From Mesorhizobium denitrificans (GTDB lineage Bacteria; Pseudomonadota; Alphaproteobacteria; Rhizobiales; Rhizobiaceae): a DNA stretch of 64,000 nt. Every line of letters starts with the position of its first letter. Position 1 is the stretch's first letter. The position numbers were made by a program, and so were the translations under genes. Below are positions 44,405-53,175 of this stretch, piece after piece. The stretch covers positions 186,001-250,000 of the forward strand of contig NZ_QURN01000006.1 of NCBI RefSeq assembly GCF_003403035.1. The letters run 5' to 3'. Under the pieces are notes generated by a model, which saw nothing but the letters and a program-made list of their open reading frames with translations, had not been told where the DNA came from and searched no databases.

Positions 44405-44449
44405 CTCTCACGGCGCAAACAGGGGTTCGATTCCCCTTGGGCGTACCAA
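44405..44449 (+). repeat. attR: 45-bp copy of the tRNA-Glu 3' part
   Basis: Identical to 29333-29377. It is a partial tRNA (anticodon loop to CCA) and is not itself a functional tRNA gene. Confidence 0.95.
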
Positions 44450-44715
44450 AGATTCCAATCACTTAGCTGGCGCTTCCAGAAAACCATCAAAGAACGGTCA
44501 AATAAGTCATTTGAACCGCGCTTGTTTGAGCCTGTTGCGCTTCCAACCTCATGACGCCCCAATCGGTGCAGTTATAGGCCGGCCATTTGGTTCGGCTCCG
44601 CAAAGACACGAGACAAAAAATAAATCGCGATCGCGTGTCGGTCTTGCCAGCGCTCCGCCGTCTTTAAACTGAAGTTGCTTGCCGTACCGGCAACCCGGCG
44701 AAGAAAGAAGTGGTT
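44450..44715. other. Intergenic stretch right of attR
   Basis: Host DNA between attR and the VOC gene. No coding frame or strong hairpin is seen. A frame that crosses the tRNA fragment is an artefact. The promoter of the VOC gene should lie here. Confidence 0.5.
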
Positions 44716-45114
44716 ATGAGCAAAAAGATTTTCATAAGCCTACCGGTCTCCGATGTGAATGCATCCGTGAAATTCTATGAAGCCCTCGGATTCAAGATGA
44801 ATCCCAAGTTTAGCGGTGAGATGGCCACGGGAATGGTGTGGAGCGATGAGATCAACTTCATGCTGCTCAGTCGTGAAAGCTGGCAAATGATGACTACTCG
44901 TCCTATTCCTCCCTCAACGCATAGCGAGGTAATGTTGGCGCTTTCCCTCGATAGCCGTGAAGCTGTCGACGAGATGGCCGCTGCAGCCGCCGCGAATGGC
45001 GGCACTGCCGACATCAATCCAATTGAGGATCATGGGTTCATGTACACCCGCGACCTTGCTGACCCTGATGGTCACGCGGTGGGCGCGATGTGGATGGATA
45101 TCTCTGCGATGTGA
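44716..45114 (+). CDS. VOC-fold (glyoxalase/bleomycin resistance-like) protein
   Basis: 132 residues with the vicinal-oxygen-chelate fold: ISLPVSDVNASVKFYEALGFKMN at the start and DHGFMYTRDLADPDGHAVGAMWMD at the end. This form (SREAVDEMAAAAAANGGT) is like the VOC proteins of unknown substrate common in proteobacteria. The ATG at 44716 is preferred to the GTG at 44710 because AAGAAAGAAG gives better spacing. Confidence 0.85.
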   Translation: MSKKIFISLPVSDVNASVKFYEALGFKMNPKFSGEMATGMVWSDEINFMLLSRESWQMMTTRPIPPSTHSEVMLALSLDSREAVDEMAAAAAANGGTADINPIEDHGFMYTRDLADPDGHAVGAMWMDISAM

Positions 45115-45393
45115 ATAGCGCTGCATTTCAGCGCTATATAGCTCTTCGCTCCGGATCCTGCAGGCTGGCTTGACTGCCTTTGTCTTGCCAGCCGAGTTTG
45201 TGCTCGCGCTTGCGAGCCTTGTGTGTGCGCGCAGTTGGCCTAAGCTGAGCTCCTCCGAACAAGAATCTGTGGAGCTCGTTATCTTGAACCGCTATCTCGC
45301 GAATGTCCTATCCGATCTCACTATTGTTTTGGCGGCGGAGCCGCTCGCTGATGCGCCATCCTGCTTGCAACCAGCTTACCCAGAGAGCGTGTC

Positions 45394-46194
45394 GTGAGCG
45401 ATCAAGATTTCAACAAGCGACTCGAATTTGCGGTTGATCTGGCGGAGCGGGCCGGTCAACTCGGTCTGAAATTTTTCCGCGAGATCGACAAGCTCACGAT
45501 TGAGAGCAAGGGCCACCAGGATCTCGTCTCGAACGGCGACCGCGAGGTTGAGCTGTTCGTTCGCGCGGAGATTGCGAAAGCATATCCAGAGGATGGAATT
45601 GTCGGCGAAGAACATGCTCCGACCGTTGGCACTTCTGGACATGTCTGGATTATCGATCCGATTGACGGAACGGCAAACTTCGTGCGCGGCATTCCGCAAT
45701 GGTGCGTGATTATCGCCTGCATGAAGGATGGCAAGACGCACACCGGCGTCGTGCACGAGCCGGTCAACAAGGAAACATTTTACGCCCATAAAGGGGGTGG
45801 CGCTTTCCTGAACGCACGACCGATCAGGGTGGCTTCAGTCCGTTCGATCGGTGAAGGGTCTATCGGCACGGGGTTCAACAACCGCACCGAAGCGGAGAAT
45901 ATCATTCCTGTGGTGGGCGCCATTGTTCGTGGCGGCGGAATGTTTTTCCGCAACGCATCGGGCGGGCTGATGCTGGCCTACGTCGCAGCGGGCCGCCTTA
46001 TTGGCTATACCGAAGAGCACATGAACGCGTGGGATTGCGTGGCAGCCATGTTGATTGTCGAAGAGGCTGGCGGCAGATGCGAGCCATATAGCCGCGAGGA
46101 TGTGCTAGCTGAGGGCACAGTGGTAATCGCAGGTGCGCCGGGCGTGTTCGACTGGATACGCAAAATTTCCTTCGAAGCGTTCGCGCTGAACTAG
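45394..46194 (+). CDS. Inositol monophosphatase family enzyme (SuhB/HisN-like)
   Basis: Mg-dependent phosphatase of 266 residues with the metal-binding motifs GEEHAP, WIIDPIDGTANFVRGIPQWCV and the late WDCVAAMLIVEEAGGRCEPY. The family hydrolyses inositol phosphates, histidinol phosphate or related substrates. The exact substrate is not visible. Starts with GTG. Its stop overlaps that of the convergent fbpC by 4 nt. Confidence 0.9.
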   Translation: MSDQDFNKRLEFAVDLAERAGQLGLKFFREIDKLTIESKGHQDLVSNGDREVELFVRAEIAKAYPEDGIVGEEHAPTVGTSGHVWIIDPIDGTANFVRGIPQWCVIIACMKDGKTHTGVVHEPVNKETFYAHKGGGAFLNARPIRVASVRSIGEGSIGTGFNNRTEAENIIPVVGAIVRGGGMFFRNASGGLMLAYVAAGRLIGYTEEHMNAWDCVAAMLIVEEAGGRCEPYSREDVLAEGTVVIAGAPGVFDWIRKISFEAFALN

Positions 46195-47261
46195 GCTCCG
46201 ATCAGCACCGGACCGCTGCGGGCGAAGGCGACACCAACCGTCGCCTCGGGTGCGTGGATTTGGTCCACGTCTTGCGAGATGATGAAAATCTCGCCCTTGT
46301 CGGTCGAAACCACATATTCCGCATGACTGCCGACATAGGTGGATTTCGCGATTTTGCCGGGCAGCGTGTTTTGCGCGCCAGCCTTTGCCAATTCGATCCG
46401 CCGCGGCCGTGCTGCCAGCTTTGCCGGTCCGGGCGTCTGGCCGCGCGAGGGCAATTTGAGCGTCACGGGGCCGAGCTTGACCGTTGCAATTGCCTTCGAG
46501 ACAGACTCAATCTCGCAATCGAATATATTTGCCTCGCCAATGAAGTCGGCCACGAAGGCGTTGGCTGGTGCTTCGTAAAGATCGCGAGGCGTCCCGTCCT
46601 GCGCGATGACCGCGTTGTTCATCACCACGATACGATCGGAAACGGCCAGCGCCTCTTCCTGGTCATGAGTGACGTACACGACAGTCAATCCGAGGTTTTG
46701 CTGTATCTCGCGGATTTCCTCGCGCACATGGCGTCGCAGCTTCGCATCAAGGTTTGACAGCGGTTCGTCAAACAAAAGCACCTGCGGCTCCAGCACAAGT
46801 GCGCGAGCGACCGCCACACGCTGCTGTTGGCCGCCTGAAAGTTCGGAAGGCAGGCGATGCCCGAACTTCGCAAGCCCCACAAGCTCTAAACCGGCTTGTG
46901 CTTTTTGCGTAATTTCCTTTTTCGGAACCCCGGAAAACTTCAGCCCATATTCGACGTTTTCCATCACCGTCATGTGGGGAAACAGTGCGTAGGACTGGAA
47001 CACCATCGACACATCGCGGTCGGTCGCGGGCAGGCACGTAACGTCCTTGCCGCCGATCATAATGCGGCCCTCTGTGGCCATTTCCAGCCCGGCAATCATG
47101 CGCAATGTCGTGGTCTTGCCGCAGCCGGAAGGGCCAAGCAGCGTCACCAGCTTGCCCGCTTCAATGTCCAGCGACACATCATTGACTGCCGTGAATGAGC
47201 CGTATCGCTTCGTCACGTGATCGAACTTCACAGTGGCTGCATTGCTGCGGACTTCGCTCAT
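46191..47261 (-). CDS. fbpC: Ferric iron ABC transporter ATPase FbpC
   Basis: ATPase of a periplasmic ferric-ion importer. 356 residues with Walker A GPSGCGKT (43-50), signature [15 protein letters not shown], Walker B LLFDEPLSNLDAKLR and switch His THDQEEALAVSD. The C-terminal TOBE-type regulatory domain follows (from about 240). The neighbouring large permease and the FbpA-like binding protein make an iron role more likely than spermidine/putrescine. A GGAG site precedes the ATG. Confidence 0.87.
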   Translation of the reverse strand: MSEVRSNAATVKFDHVTKRYGSFTAVNDVSLDIEAGKLVTLLGPSGCGKTTTLRMIAGLEMATEGRIMIGGKDVTCLPATDRDVSMVFQSYALFPHMTVMENVEYGLKFSGVPKKEITQKAQAGLELVGLAKFGHRLPSELSGGQQQRVAVARALVLEPQVLLFDEPLSNLDAKLRRHVREEIREIQQNLGLTVVYVTHDQEEALAVSDRIVVMNNAVIAQDGTPRDLYEAPANAFVADFIGEANIFDCEIESVSKAIATVKLGPVTLKLPSRGQTPGPAKLAARPRRIELAKAGAQNTLPGKIAKSTYVGSHAEYVVSTDKGEIFIISQDVDQIHAPEATVGVAFARSGPVLIGA

Positions 47262-47282
47262 GGTTCGGCTCCGCTTCTCATT

Positions 47283-49547
47283 TCATCCGGCCCCCGGCGT
47301 TTGCACAACAGGCGCAGCGACGTTGGTTCGCGATTGCGACATGTCTGATTCTACGCCGCGGCGACCGATCCGTCGCGACCCGACAACGAGTTGCATCAAG
47401 CCGATGACAATCAGCATCACGACGATCAGCACAGTCGAGTAGGCGATGGCGATGCCGTATTCATTGTTTTCAACTCGGCCAACAATATAGCTCGTCGACA
47501 TGTCGTAGCGAGCGCTAACGAGAAAGATGATCGCGCTGATCGCTGTCATGGCACGCACGAAGGAATAGACCAGCGCCGCGAGAATTGCCGGGCGCAGCAG
47601 CGGCAAGATCACTTTGCGGAACGTCTGCCACGAGTTTGCGCCTAGCGTCAGCGAGGATTCATCCAGGCTCTTGTCGATCTGGGACATTGAGGCGATGCCC
47701 GCTCGCACCCCAACCGGCATATTGCGGAAGATGAACGACAGAACAAGGATGATGCCCGTTCCCGTCAGTTCGATGGGCGGGACGTTGAACGCAATCACAT
47801 ACGCCACGCCAATAACAGTGCCAGGAATGGCAAAGGATAGCATCGTGCCAAATTCGAACGCCTCCTTGCCCTTGAAGTGTTGGCGTACCAGCAGATACGC
47901 CGTGACGAGGCCAATCGCGGCTGTCAGAGGTGCGGAGATCAGCGCGATTTCTATCGTCGTCCAGAATGAACTCCACGCTGCGCCGGAGAAGTGGATACCA
48001 TGCTCCGTGCGCCCTATGGAGAATGATTTCACGTAGTGTTGCAGCGTGAGCGAATAGTCGATGCCCCAGCGTGTGACAAAGCTGCCGTAGAAGATCGTTG
48101 CATAGACGAAGATCGTGAAAAACGCCCAAAGCCCCGCGACGGTAAATAGCCCCTTCTCAAGCAGGGATGGCAACCGTGGATGCACGCCCGCATCGCCCTT
48201 GCCTGACATCGTGGTGTATGATTTGCGGCCTAGCCAGAAGCGCTGCGCATAAAACGCGCCAAGTGTGAAAAACAGCAGCACGATTGCCAGAACGGCGGCC
48301 TGTGCGGGATCGTTTTGTGCCCCGACGATTGCGAAGAAAATCTCCGTCGATAACACGTCGAAATTGCCGCCGAGCACGAGCGGGTTGCCGAAGTCGGCCA
48401 TCGACTCGATGAAGCCGAGCAGGAAGGCATTTGCGAGGCCGGGACGCATCAGGGGCAAAGAGACATTCCAGAACGTCTGCCAGCGATTTGCGCGCAACGT
48501 CTGTGAGGCCTCTTCCATTGAAGGTGATACGCCTTCGACCACTCCGATCAGCACCAGAAATGCAATCGGCGTGAACGCCAGCACTTGCGCCATCAGCAGC
48601 CCCGGCAGGCCGTAAACCCAGCGCGTTGGCTGGATGCCGAAAATGCCCGACACGAATTGCGTCACCGCGCCTGAAAGGCCGAACAGGAGTATGATTGCGA
48701 GGCCGATCACAAAGGGCGGCGTTATGATGGGCAGCACCGTCAGCGCGCGCAGAAGTCTGCGATAGCGAAAGCCGGTGCGTGTCGCGACCAGCGCAAACAC
48801 CAACCCTAAAAGCGTCGTCAGTACACCGACGAGGATCGCCAGAAACAGCGAATTGAGTGCCACACCGCAGCGCGTTCCTGTAAAGCAGCCGAGGCTCCAC
48901 AGCCGCTCACTGAAAATCTTCGATATGAAGCTTCCAAGCGAATAGCCGCCATCCGGCGTGACCAGCGCATTTGCCAGCATTTGAAGCACCGGCATGAAGA
49001 TGAAAACGCCAACGGTCGCTACGACGAAACCGATGGCGGACACCACAAACACATCGCCGCCTACGGCGCCGCGCGCGGCAAGCCCAACGCAAAACAGGAA
49101 CAGGAAGGCCGTGACCGTCAGCAATGCGCCGTAGCCCATTCCGAACTGTCGGTCGTCAAGCTCTCCGAACAGTTGGTTTAGCCACGCAAAGTTCCAGCCA
49201 CGCAGGCCAATACCGAAGCCCTGCATGAAGAACCAGCCCATGCCGATTGCCCCGACTGCGATTAGCAGCTTGCCAAACAGCGGGTCATTCCTGTTGCGCC
49301 CATAGAGCGTCAGAGGCAGGGCGAGCAACAGCGCGAAGGGGGCGAGCCAGAGTTTTTGCCCCTGCAGATTTAAAAAGAGCGCAGGGGCAACATCATCATC
49401 GAGCGGATAGCCGTCGAGCAGCCAACCCAACAGGAAGAAATTGTCGTCCAACCCATACCAGGGCACGACAGCATAACCAATCCACCCGACCGCCAGCCAA
49501 AGCAAAACAGTCGGGTGAAAGCCGGCGGTTGAGGACTCCGCGCGCAT
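47283..49547 (-). CDS. fbpB: Ferric iron ABC transporter permease FbpB
   Basis: 754-residue inner-membrane permease with two BPD_transp domains in one chain, each with an EAA loop (EEASQTLRANRWQTFWNVSLPLMRPGLANAF and DESSLTLGANSWQTFRKVILPLLRPAILAAL). The N-terminus carries extra helices. This fused form is typical of FbpB/AfuB systems. It begins 9 nt after fbpA stops. Confidence 0.88.
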   Translation of the reverse strand: MRAESSTAGFHPTVLLWLAVGWIGYAVVPWYGLDDNFFLLGWLLDGYPLDDDVAPALFLNLQGQKLWLAPFALLLALPLTLYGRNRNDPLFGKLLIAVGAIGMGWFFMQGFGIGLRGWNFAWLNQLFGELDDRQFGMGYGALLTVTAFLFLFCVGLAARGAVGGDVFVVSAIGFVVATVGVFIFMPVLQMLANALVTPDGGYSLGSFISKIFSERLWSLGCFTGTRCGVALNSLFLAILVGVLTTLLGLVFALVATRTGFRYRRLLRALTVLPIITPPFVIGLAIILLFGLSGAVTQFVSGIFGIQPTRWVYGLPGLLMAQVLAFTPIAFLVLIGVVEGVSPSMEEASQTLRANRWQTFWNVSLPLMRPGLANAFLLGFIESMADFGNPLVLGGNFDVLSTEIFFAIVGAQNDPAQAAVLAIVLLFFTLGAFYAQRFWLGRKSYTTMSGKGDAGVHPRLPSLLEKGLFTVAGLWAFFTIFVYATIFYGSFVTRWGIDYSLTLQHYVKSFSIGRTEHGIHFSGAAWSSFWTTIEIALISAPLTAAIGLVTAYLLVRQHFKGKEAFEFGTMLSFAIPGTVIGVAYVIAFNVPPIELTGTGIILVLSFIFRNMPVGVRAGIASMSQIDKSLDESSLTLGANSWQTFRKVILPLLRPAILAALVYSFVRAMTAISAIIFLVSARYDMSTSYIVGRVENNEYGIAIAYSTVLIVVMLIVIGLMQLVVGSRRIGRRGVESDMSQSRTNVAAPVVQTPGAG

Positions 49548-49556
49548 CGCTCTCGC

Positions 49557-50588
49557 TTACTGCGGCAGCGAGGCTACGTCATTGTCCCACTTGGAAAGAA
49601 GCCGCTTGCGCTCTTCCGAGGAGCCATACTTTTTGAAGTCGTAATCAATCAATTTGATCTTGGAGATATCCGGCACCTTGTCGGAAATCTTGGCGTTCTT
49701 GTTCGACGGAATCTGGAAGGAATTCACTTCCGCCGCTTTTTCCTGAACCTTGGCTTGCAGCACCCAATTATAGAACTTCTTGGCCTCTTCAGGATTGCGC
49801 GCGCCCTTGATCAGCGACATGGACCCGATTTCATAACCAGTGCCTTCGCATGGCGCGACCGGCTCGATTGGGAAGCCAGCAACTGCCTGTGCTACCGCAT
49901 CATGCAGGAAAACGATGCCGATGGTCGTTTCGCCGAGACCGGCCGCCTTGATCGGCGCAGAACCAGACTTGGTGTACTGATTGATGTTCTTATGAAGCGC
50001 CTTCAAATAGTCGAAAGCCTTCTCTTCGCCCATCAACTGCACGAGTGTCGCCAGCATGGTGTAAGCCGTGCCGGATGAGTTGGGGTTCGCAACCTGAATG
50101 TGGCCTTTATATTCGGGCTTGATGAGATCGGCCCAGCATTTCGGCTCCGGAAGATTGTTCTTGGCCAGCAGGTCCTTGTTATATCCAAAGCCCAGCGCTC
50201 CGGAATAAACGCCGATGGTGCGATTACCGGAAGCTTCCGCTTGCTTGATCGCCCAATCATAAAGCTCGGGGCGCAATGGAGAGTCCGCATAGACCTCAGT
50301 CAGGTCCTCGGCTGCTGCCTGCAAATGCGGGTCGCCAGTGCCACCCCACCAAACGTCTCCCTTGGGATTCGCGGATTCCGCTTTCACCTGTGCAAATGTT
50401 TCACCAGAACTTTTGCGTGTCATGTCGACGGTAATGCCTGTCTCTTCCTCAAAACCGCGCGCAAGCTGTTGGCACCAAGCTTCGTCTGCGCTGCAGTAGA
50501 GGGTAACGCTGTCGGCGCGTGCCGCTTGTGCTGCGGACAAAGCGCCGAACGCGACGCCAGCGGCAAAAAGCAAATTTCTCGAAATCAT
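49557..50588 (-). CDS. fbpA: Ferric iron-binding periplasmic protein FbpA
   Basis: Solute-binding protein of the FbpABC system. The ATG at 50588 follows a perfect GGAGGAG site; a GTG two codons earlier is less likely. Signal peptide MISRNLLFAAGVAFGALSAAQAARA, then DSVTLYCSADEAWCQQLARGFEEETGITVD typical of extracellular-binding family 1/6 iron-type proteins. WWGGTGDPHLQAA and later SGSAPIKAAGLGETTIGIVF also match. 343 residues. Anchors a three-gene operon with fbpB and fbpC. Confidence 0.9.
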   Translation of the reverse strand: MISRNLLFAAGVAFGALSAAQAARADSVTLYCSADEAWCQQLARGFEEETGITVDMTRKSSGETFAQVKAESANPKGDVWWGGTGDPHLQAAAEDLTEVYADSPLRPELYDWAIKQAEASGNRTIGVYSGALGFGYNKDLLAKNNLPEPKCWADLIKPEYKGHIQVANPNSSGTAYTMLATLVQLMGEEKAFDYLKALHKNINQYTKSGSAPIKAAGLGETTIGIVFLHDAVAQAVAGFPIEPVAPCEGTGYEIGSMSLIKGARNPEEAKKFYNWVLQAKVQEKAAEVNSFQIPSNKNAKISDKVPDISKIKLIDYDFKKYGSSEERKRLLSKWDNDVASLPQ

Positions 50589-50841
50589 CTGCACTCCTCC
50601 CGAATCTTTGCCGTCTTATGAAACCGGACTGATTTCATTGCGGAATAGTGAGAAGATTGAGTGCTTTTGATTTGGATTGCAACCGACAATAGAAGCTTTT
50701 TGCAGCTTCTGTGAAAGTGGAACGCTGGCTAACGAGCCATGGGGAATATTAACGGTGCCTCAGCGCCCGCTGCGTGAAGCGCTGCTGATGCGTGTGCCTG
50801 GGACGCCTTCGACTTGATCAGAGCCTCGTTCAGACAGCTCG

Positions 50842-51330
50842 CTATCGTAGTTCAATGGACACAATATCGTGGATAGCTCGTGCGCCGCGCTTGTCTCCTG
50901 GAACGACAAATTGCCCACGGCCTTTGACTGGCTCACCATTGATTTCCGTAACGAGCATAACTGGCGAATTGCCGAAGTCGGGATGGATTTCTCCTATCGA
51001 GAAAACAATTTCGTAGCCGTCGCTCGCTTTGACCAGCAGCGTCTTTTTCAGTTCCGCGTTGTGCTGCAGACCATCGAAAGCCTTTTGCGCCTTCAGAACG
51101 TCCCAGACCAACACGCCCTTGTAATGGCCACTCGACATGCCTTTCGATGTCTGGAACGTGATATCGCGCTCTACCATTGGCAGACCGGTTAGCACCTCCG
51201 GCGTGATAGAAATTGCATTCGGCCCGATCCCTGAAAGGGATACGGCAGGCGGCATGGTGTTCGAATCCGAAAGCGCCGGGCTCTGCACCCAGAGCATAAT
51301 CGCCATAACAACGAGAACTCTCGAAAACAT
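50842..51330 (-). CDS. Exported SUOX-like (molybdopterin-binding fold) protein
   Basis: The ATG at 51330 has GGAGG upstream and gives 162 residues with a signal peptide (MFSRVLVVMAIMLWVQSPALS). The domain shows the short oxidoreductase molybdopterin-binding pattern: GMSSGHYKGVLVWDVLKAQ, DGYEIVFSIGEIHPDFGNSPVMLVTEINGEPV, and GDKRGARAIHDIVSIEL. It lacks an obvious cofactor Cys, so it may bind no cofactor; small members of the family are uncharacterised. Confidence 0.7.
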   Translation of the reverse strand: MFSRVLVVMAIMLWVQSPALSDSNTMPPAVSLSGIGPNAISITPEVLTGLPMVERDITFQTSKGMSSGHYKGVLVWDVLKAQKAFDGLQHNAELKKTLLVKASDGYEIVFSIGEIHPDFGNSPVMLVTEINGEPVKGRGQFVVPGDKRGARAIHDIVSIELR

Positions 51331-51359
51331 GACAACCTCCATGACCAGCGACTGTTCGC

Positions 51360-51851
51360 TCAGCCGGTTTCGAAATCGCCCTTCTGGGGTGGCGCAATGG
51401 GGACAAACAAGGTCCTGTCCGGCTTCAGATCAAGCAAAGGAGTCCCATCGAGGCAATCCAAACCTTTGACGTCCAGACTGCCCGCGTTCACGGCAATAAG
51501 CTCGACCACCGAAGTGCCGATTGGATTTGGGCGCACTGGCGAGCGGAGCGCGAATGTTCCCCTTACCGCGCCGTCATTGGCGGGACTTTGCAAAACGAGA
51601 TCCCTGCGCGACATGTGCAGCCAATACAGGACTTCAAGGCGGCCGTACCTTTTAATTCCTTCGAGCGCCGGTACCCACGGTTCGAAAACTTCGATACGGC
51701 ATATGGGACCATCCGGGCGGCCTTGACGTGGTGCATCGAGCCTTGAAGTCCAAGGCGTGCGAATACGTCCGATGAATATGACTTCGGCATCGAATCGTTC
51801 CGGCAGCGCTACGGCGAGTTCATTCAGTCGAACTTCATTTTCCCTGACCAT
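51360..51851 (-). CDS. trmO: tRNA (N6-threonylcarbamoyladenosine37)-methyltransferase TrmO
   Basis: Methylates N6 of t6A37 in certain tRNAs. 163 residues of the TsaA/YaeB beta-barrel family with GRIRTPWTSRLDAPRQG, VLYWLHMSRRDLVLQSP, TFALRSPVRPNPIGTSVVEL and DCLDGTPLLDLKPD. It lies 29 nt upstream of the SUOX-like gene on the same strand. Confidence 0.9.
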   Translation of the reverse strand: MVRENEVRLNELAVALPERFDAEVIFIGRIRTPWTSRLDAPRQGRPDGPICRIEVFEPWVPALEGIKRYGRLEVLYWLHMSRRDLVLQSPANDGAVRGTFALRSPVRPNPIGTSVVELIAVNAGSLDVKGLDCLDGTPLLDLKPDRTLFVPIAPPQKGDFETG

Positions 51852-52139
51852 CAGCCGGCGGCGACTCCATTTAGCCCTTATTCAGGTCAATTGATGGGGC
51901 GAGAGTCAACCGCTATATTCGTTTGAATATCTCGAAATATGCCGACAGGACTGGACGACAACGGAGACTTTGATGGCGACGACTTCCCACAGAGTCTTCG
52001 CGTTGTGACGTCCTTTCGGTGGATATGGACGCGTCCGCTCGTGCGTAATATAGATTGAGCCAGGGCCCGCGGCGATGCTCTCATTTTACTGCGTCACTGA
52101 GGCGGGTGACGAAGACTTTCGATATCAGGAAGGATGACA

Positions 52140-52985
52140 ATGAGCGACAACAAGCCGGAACGCGACGTCACCAAGGATTGGCAAGCATCGCAAGGGCAGA
52201 AATCCTCTGCGGCGACACTGCGCATCATGGCAGCTATATCCTGGCTCATCGCCATTGGCGGTGAGATATACGGCATTGTCATGCTCTATAAGGGCAAGTT
52301 CAATGAAGGTAATCTATCGCTTCTGATCGGCCTGCTGATCGGTATCGCGGTTTTCGCCATCATCGGAAACTTCCTTTGGAAGCGAGCCAACGAGCAAGAT
52401 CCGGCCCGCGCATCGGATACGGCGCGTTTCTTCTTTCAGAATCAGCTCGGCGCCATCATCACGCTGATCGCTTTCGTCCCGCTGCTTCTTCTCATCCTCA
52501 ACGATAAAAACCTCGATCCGCGAACCAAGAAGGTTGCCGGCGGTGTTGGCGCGGTGCTGGCTGTGATCGCAACGCTGATCGGTGTCAGCTATCAGCCTCC
52601 ATCAGTCGAGCAATACACGCAGGACATGAACGAGTGCGCTACGCAGATCAGGTCGGGACAAGCAACGACGGCCTGCTCGCCTGAGGTCGCTGCTCAGGCG
52701 CAGGATATTGCCAGGGATACGGGCGCGATCACTGCGGCAACAAAGGACGCGAGCCATCCGGACGGTCAGGATATCGTCTATTGGATTGCACCAGAGAACG
52801 GCGCCAAGAAATCGGCCGATCCGCATGTTTTCCATCTCTGCGCCAATGTCAGCCCGCTAAAGGACAAAACCGTTAACAGCGGGTCGGTGACTGAGGCTTA
52901 TGCGCAAAATGCCATCCGCATTACCAAGCAGATCGAGATGGAACAGAAGCAGTGCGGGTTCACTGGCGCCGCCAGCACGAATTAA
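52140..52985 (+). CDS. Four-helix membrane protein with periplasmic or cytoplasmic tail domain
   Basis: Unknown function. 281 residues from the ATG at 52140, chosen because AGGAAGG abuts the alternative ATG six bases earlier. Four membrane helices (ISWLIAIGGEIYGIVMLY, LSLLIGLLIGIAVFAIIGNF, LGAIITLIAFVPLLLLIL, GGVGAVLAVIATLIGVSY) are followed by a hydrophilic domain from about 160 with four Cys (NECATQIRSGQATTACSPEV, VFHLCANVS, KQCGF). Confidence 0.7.
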   Translation: MSDNKPERDVTKDWQASQGQKSSAATLRIMAAISWLIAIGGEIYGIVMLYKGKFNEGNLSLLIGLLIGIAVFAIIGNFLWKRANEQDPARASDTARFFFQNQLGAIITLIAFVPLLLLILNDKNLDPRTKKVAGGVGAVLAVIATLIGVSYQPPSVEQYTQDMNECATQIRSGQATTACSPEVAAQAQDIARDTGAITAATKDASHPDGQDIVYWIAPENGAKKSADPHVFHLCANVSPLKDKTVNSGSVTEAYAQNAIRITKQIEMEQKQCGFTGAASTN

Positions 52986-53175
52986 TTCCCCTTGCATACC
53001 GTCGTGTTCCCGAGGATGGAGCACGACGGCGTGAGGCCCGCGGGGCGCACCATTGAGAGTGGTGGCGAGTTGCCTCATCCAGCCTGCTTTATTGCACCTT
53101 AAATAACTGCGTTGAGATGTGGCGGTCTATGCCTCATATCTAGCGGGTCGCAAGGAAACAGGGGTAGCCCTAGCT

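Larger units (their letters stand above)
29333..44449. mobile_element. 15.1-kb integrated element at tRNA-Glu, probable phage satellite
   Basis: Bounded by 45-bp direct repeats of tRNA-Glu, with a tyrosine integrase just inside the right end. From right to left it has an integration/regulation block, a primase-helicase with an iteron origin, a set of small phage-type genes including a TerS-like and a tape-measure protein, and accessory genes next to attL. No large terminase, portal, major capsid, tube, baseplate or lysis gene is visible. That fits a satellite needing a helper better than a complete prophage; a decayed prophage is the main alternative. Part of the accessory block (30-31.4 kb) is visibly more AT-rich than the host genes. 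Confidence 0.88.

Noticed and set aside
44353-44562. 69-residue minus-strand frame with GESNPCLRRERTYKL across attR
   Set aside because: It is the antisense of the partial tRNA at attR, the same artefact as at attL.
45170-45397. 75-residue plus-strand frame that overlaps the start of the inositol monophosphatase gene
   Set aside because: It starts with TTG without a ribosome site, has no recognisable family and overlaps a better gene start; I keep it as non-coding until shown otherwise.
50693-50712. AGAAGCT/AGCTTCT hairpin upstream of fbpA considered as an operator or terminator
   Set aside because: No T-run, no match to an iron-regulator consensus I can defend.
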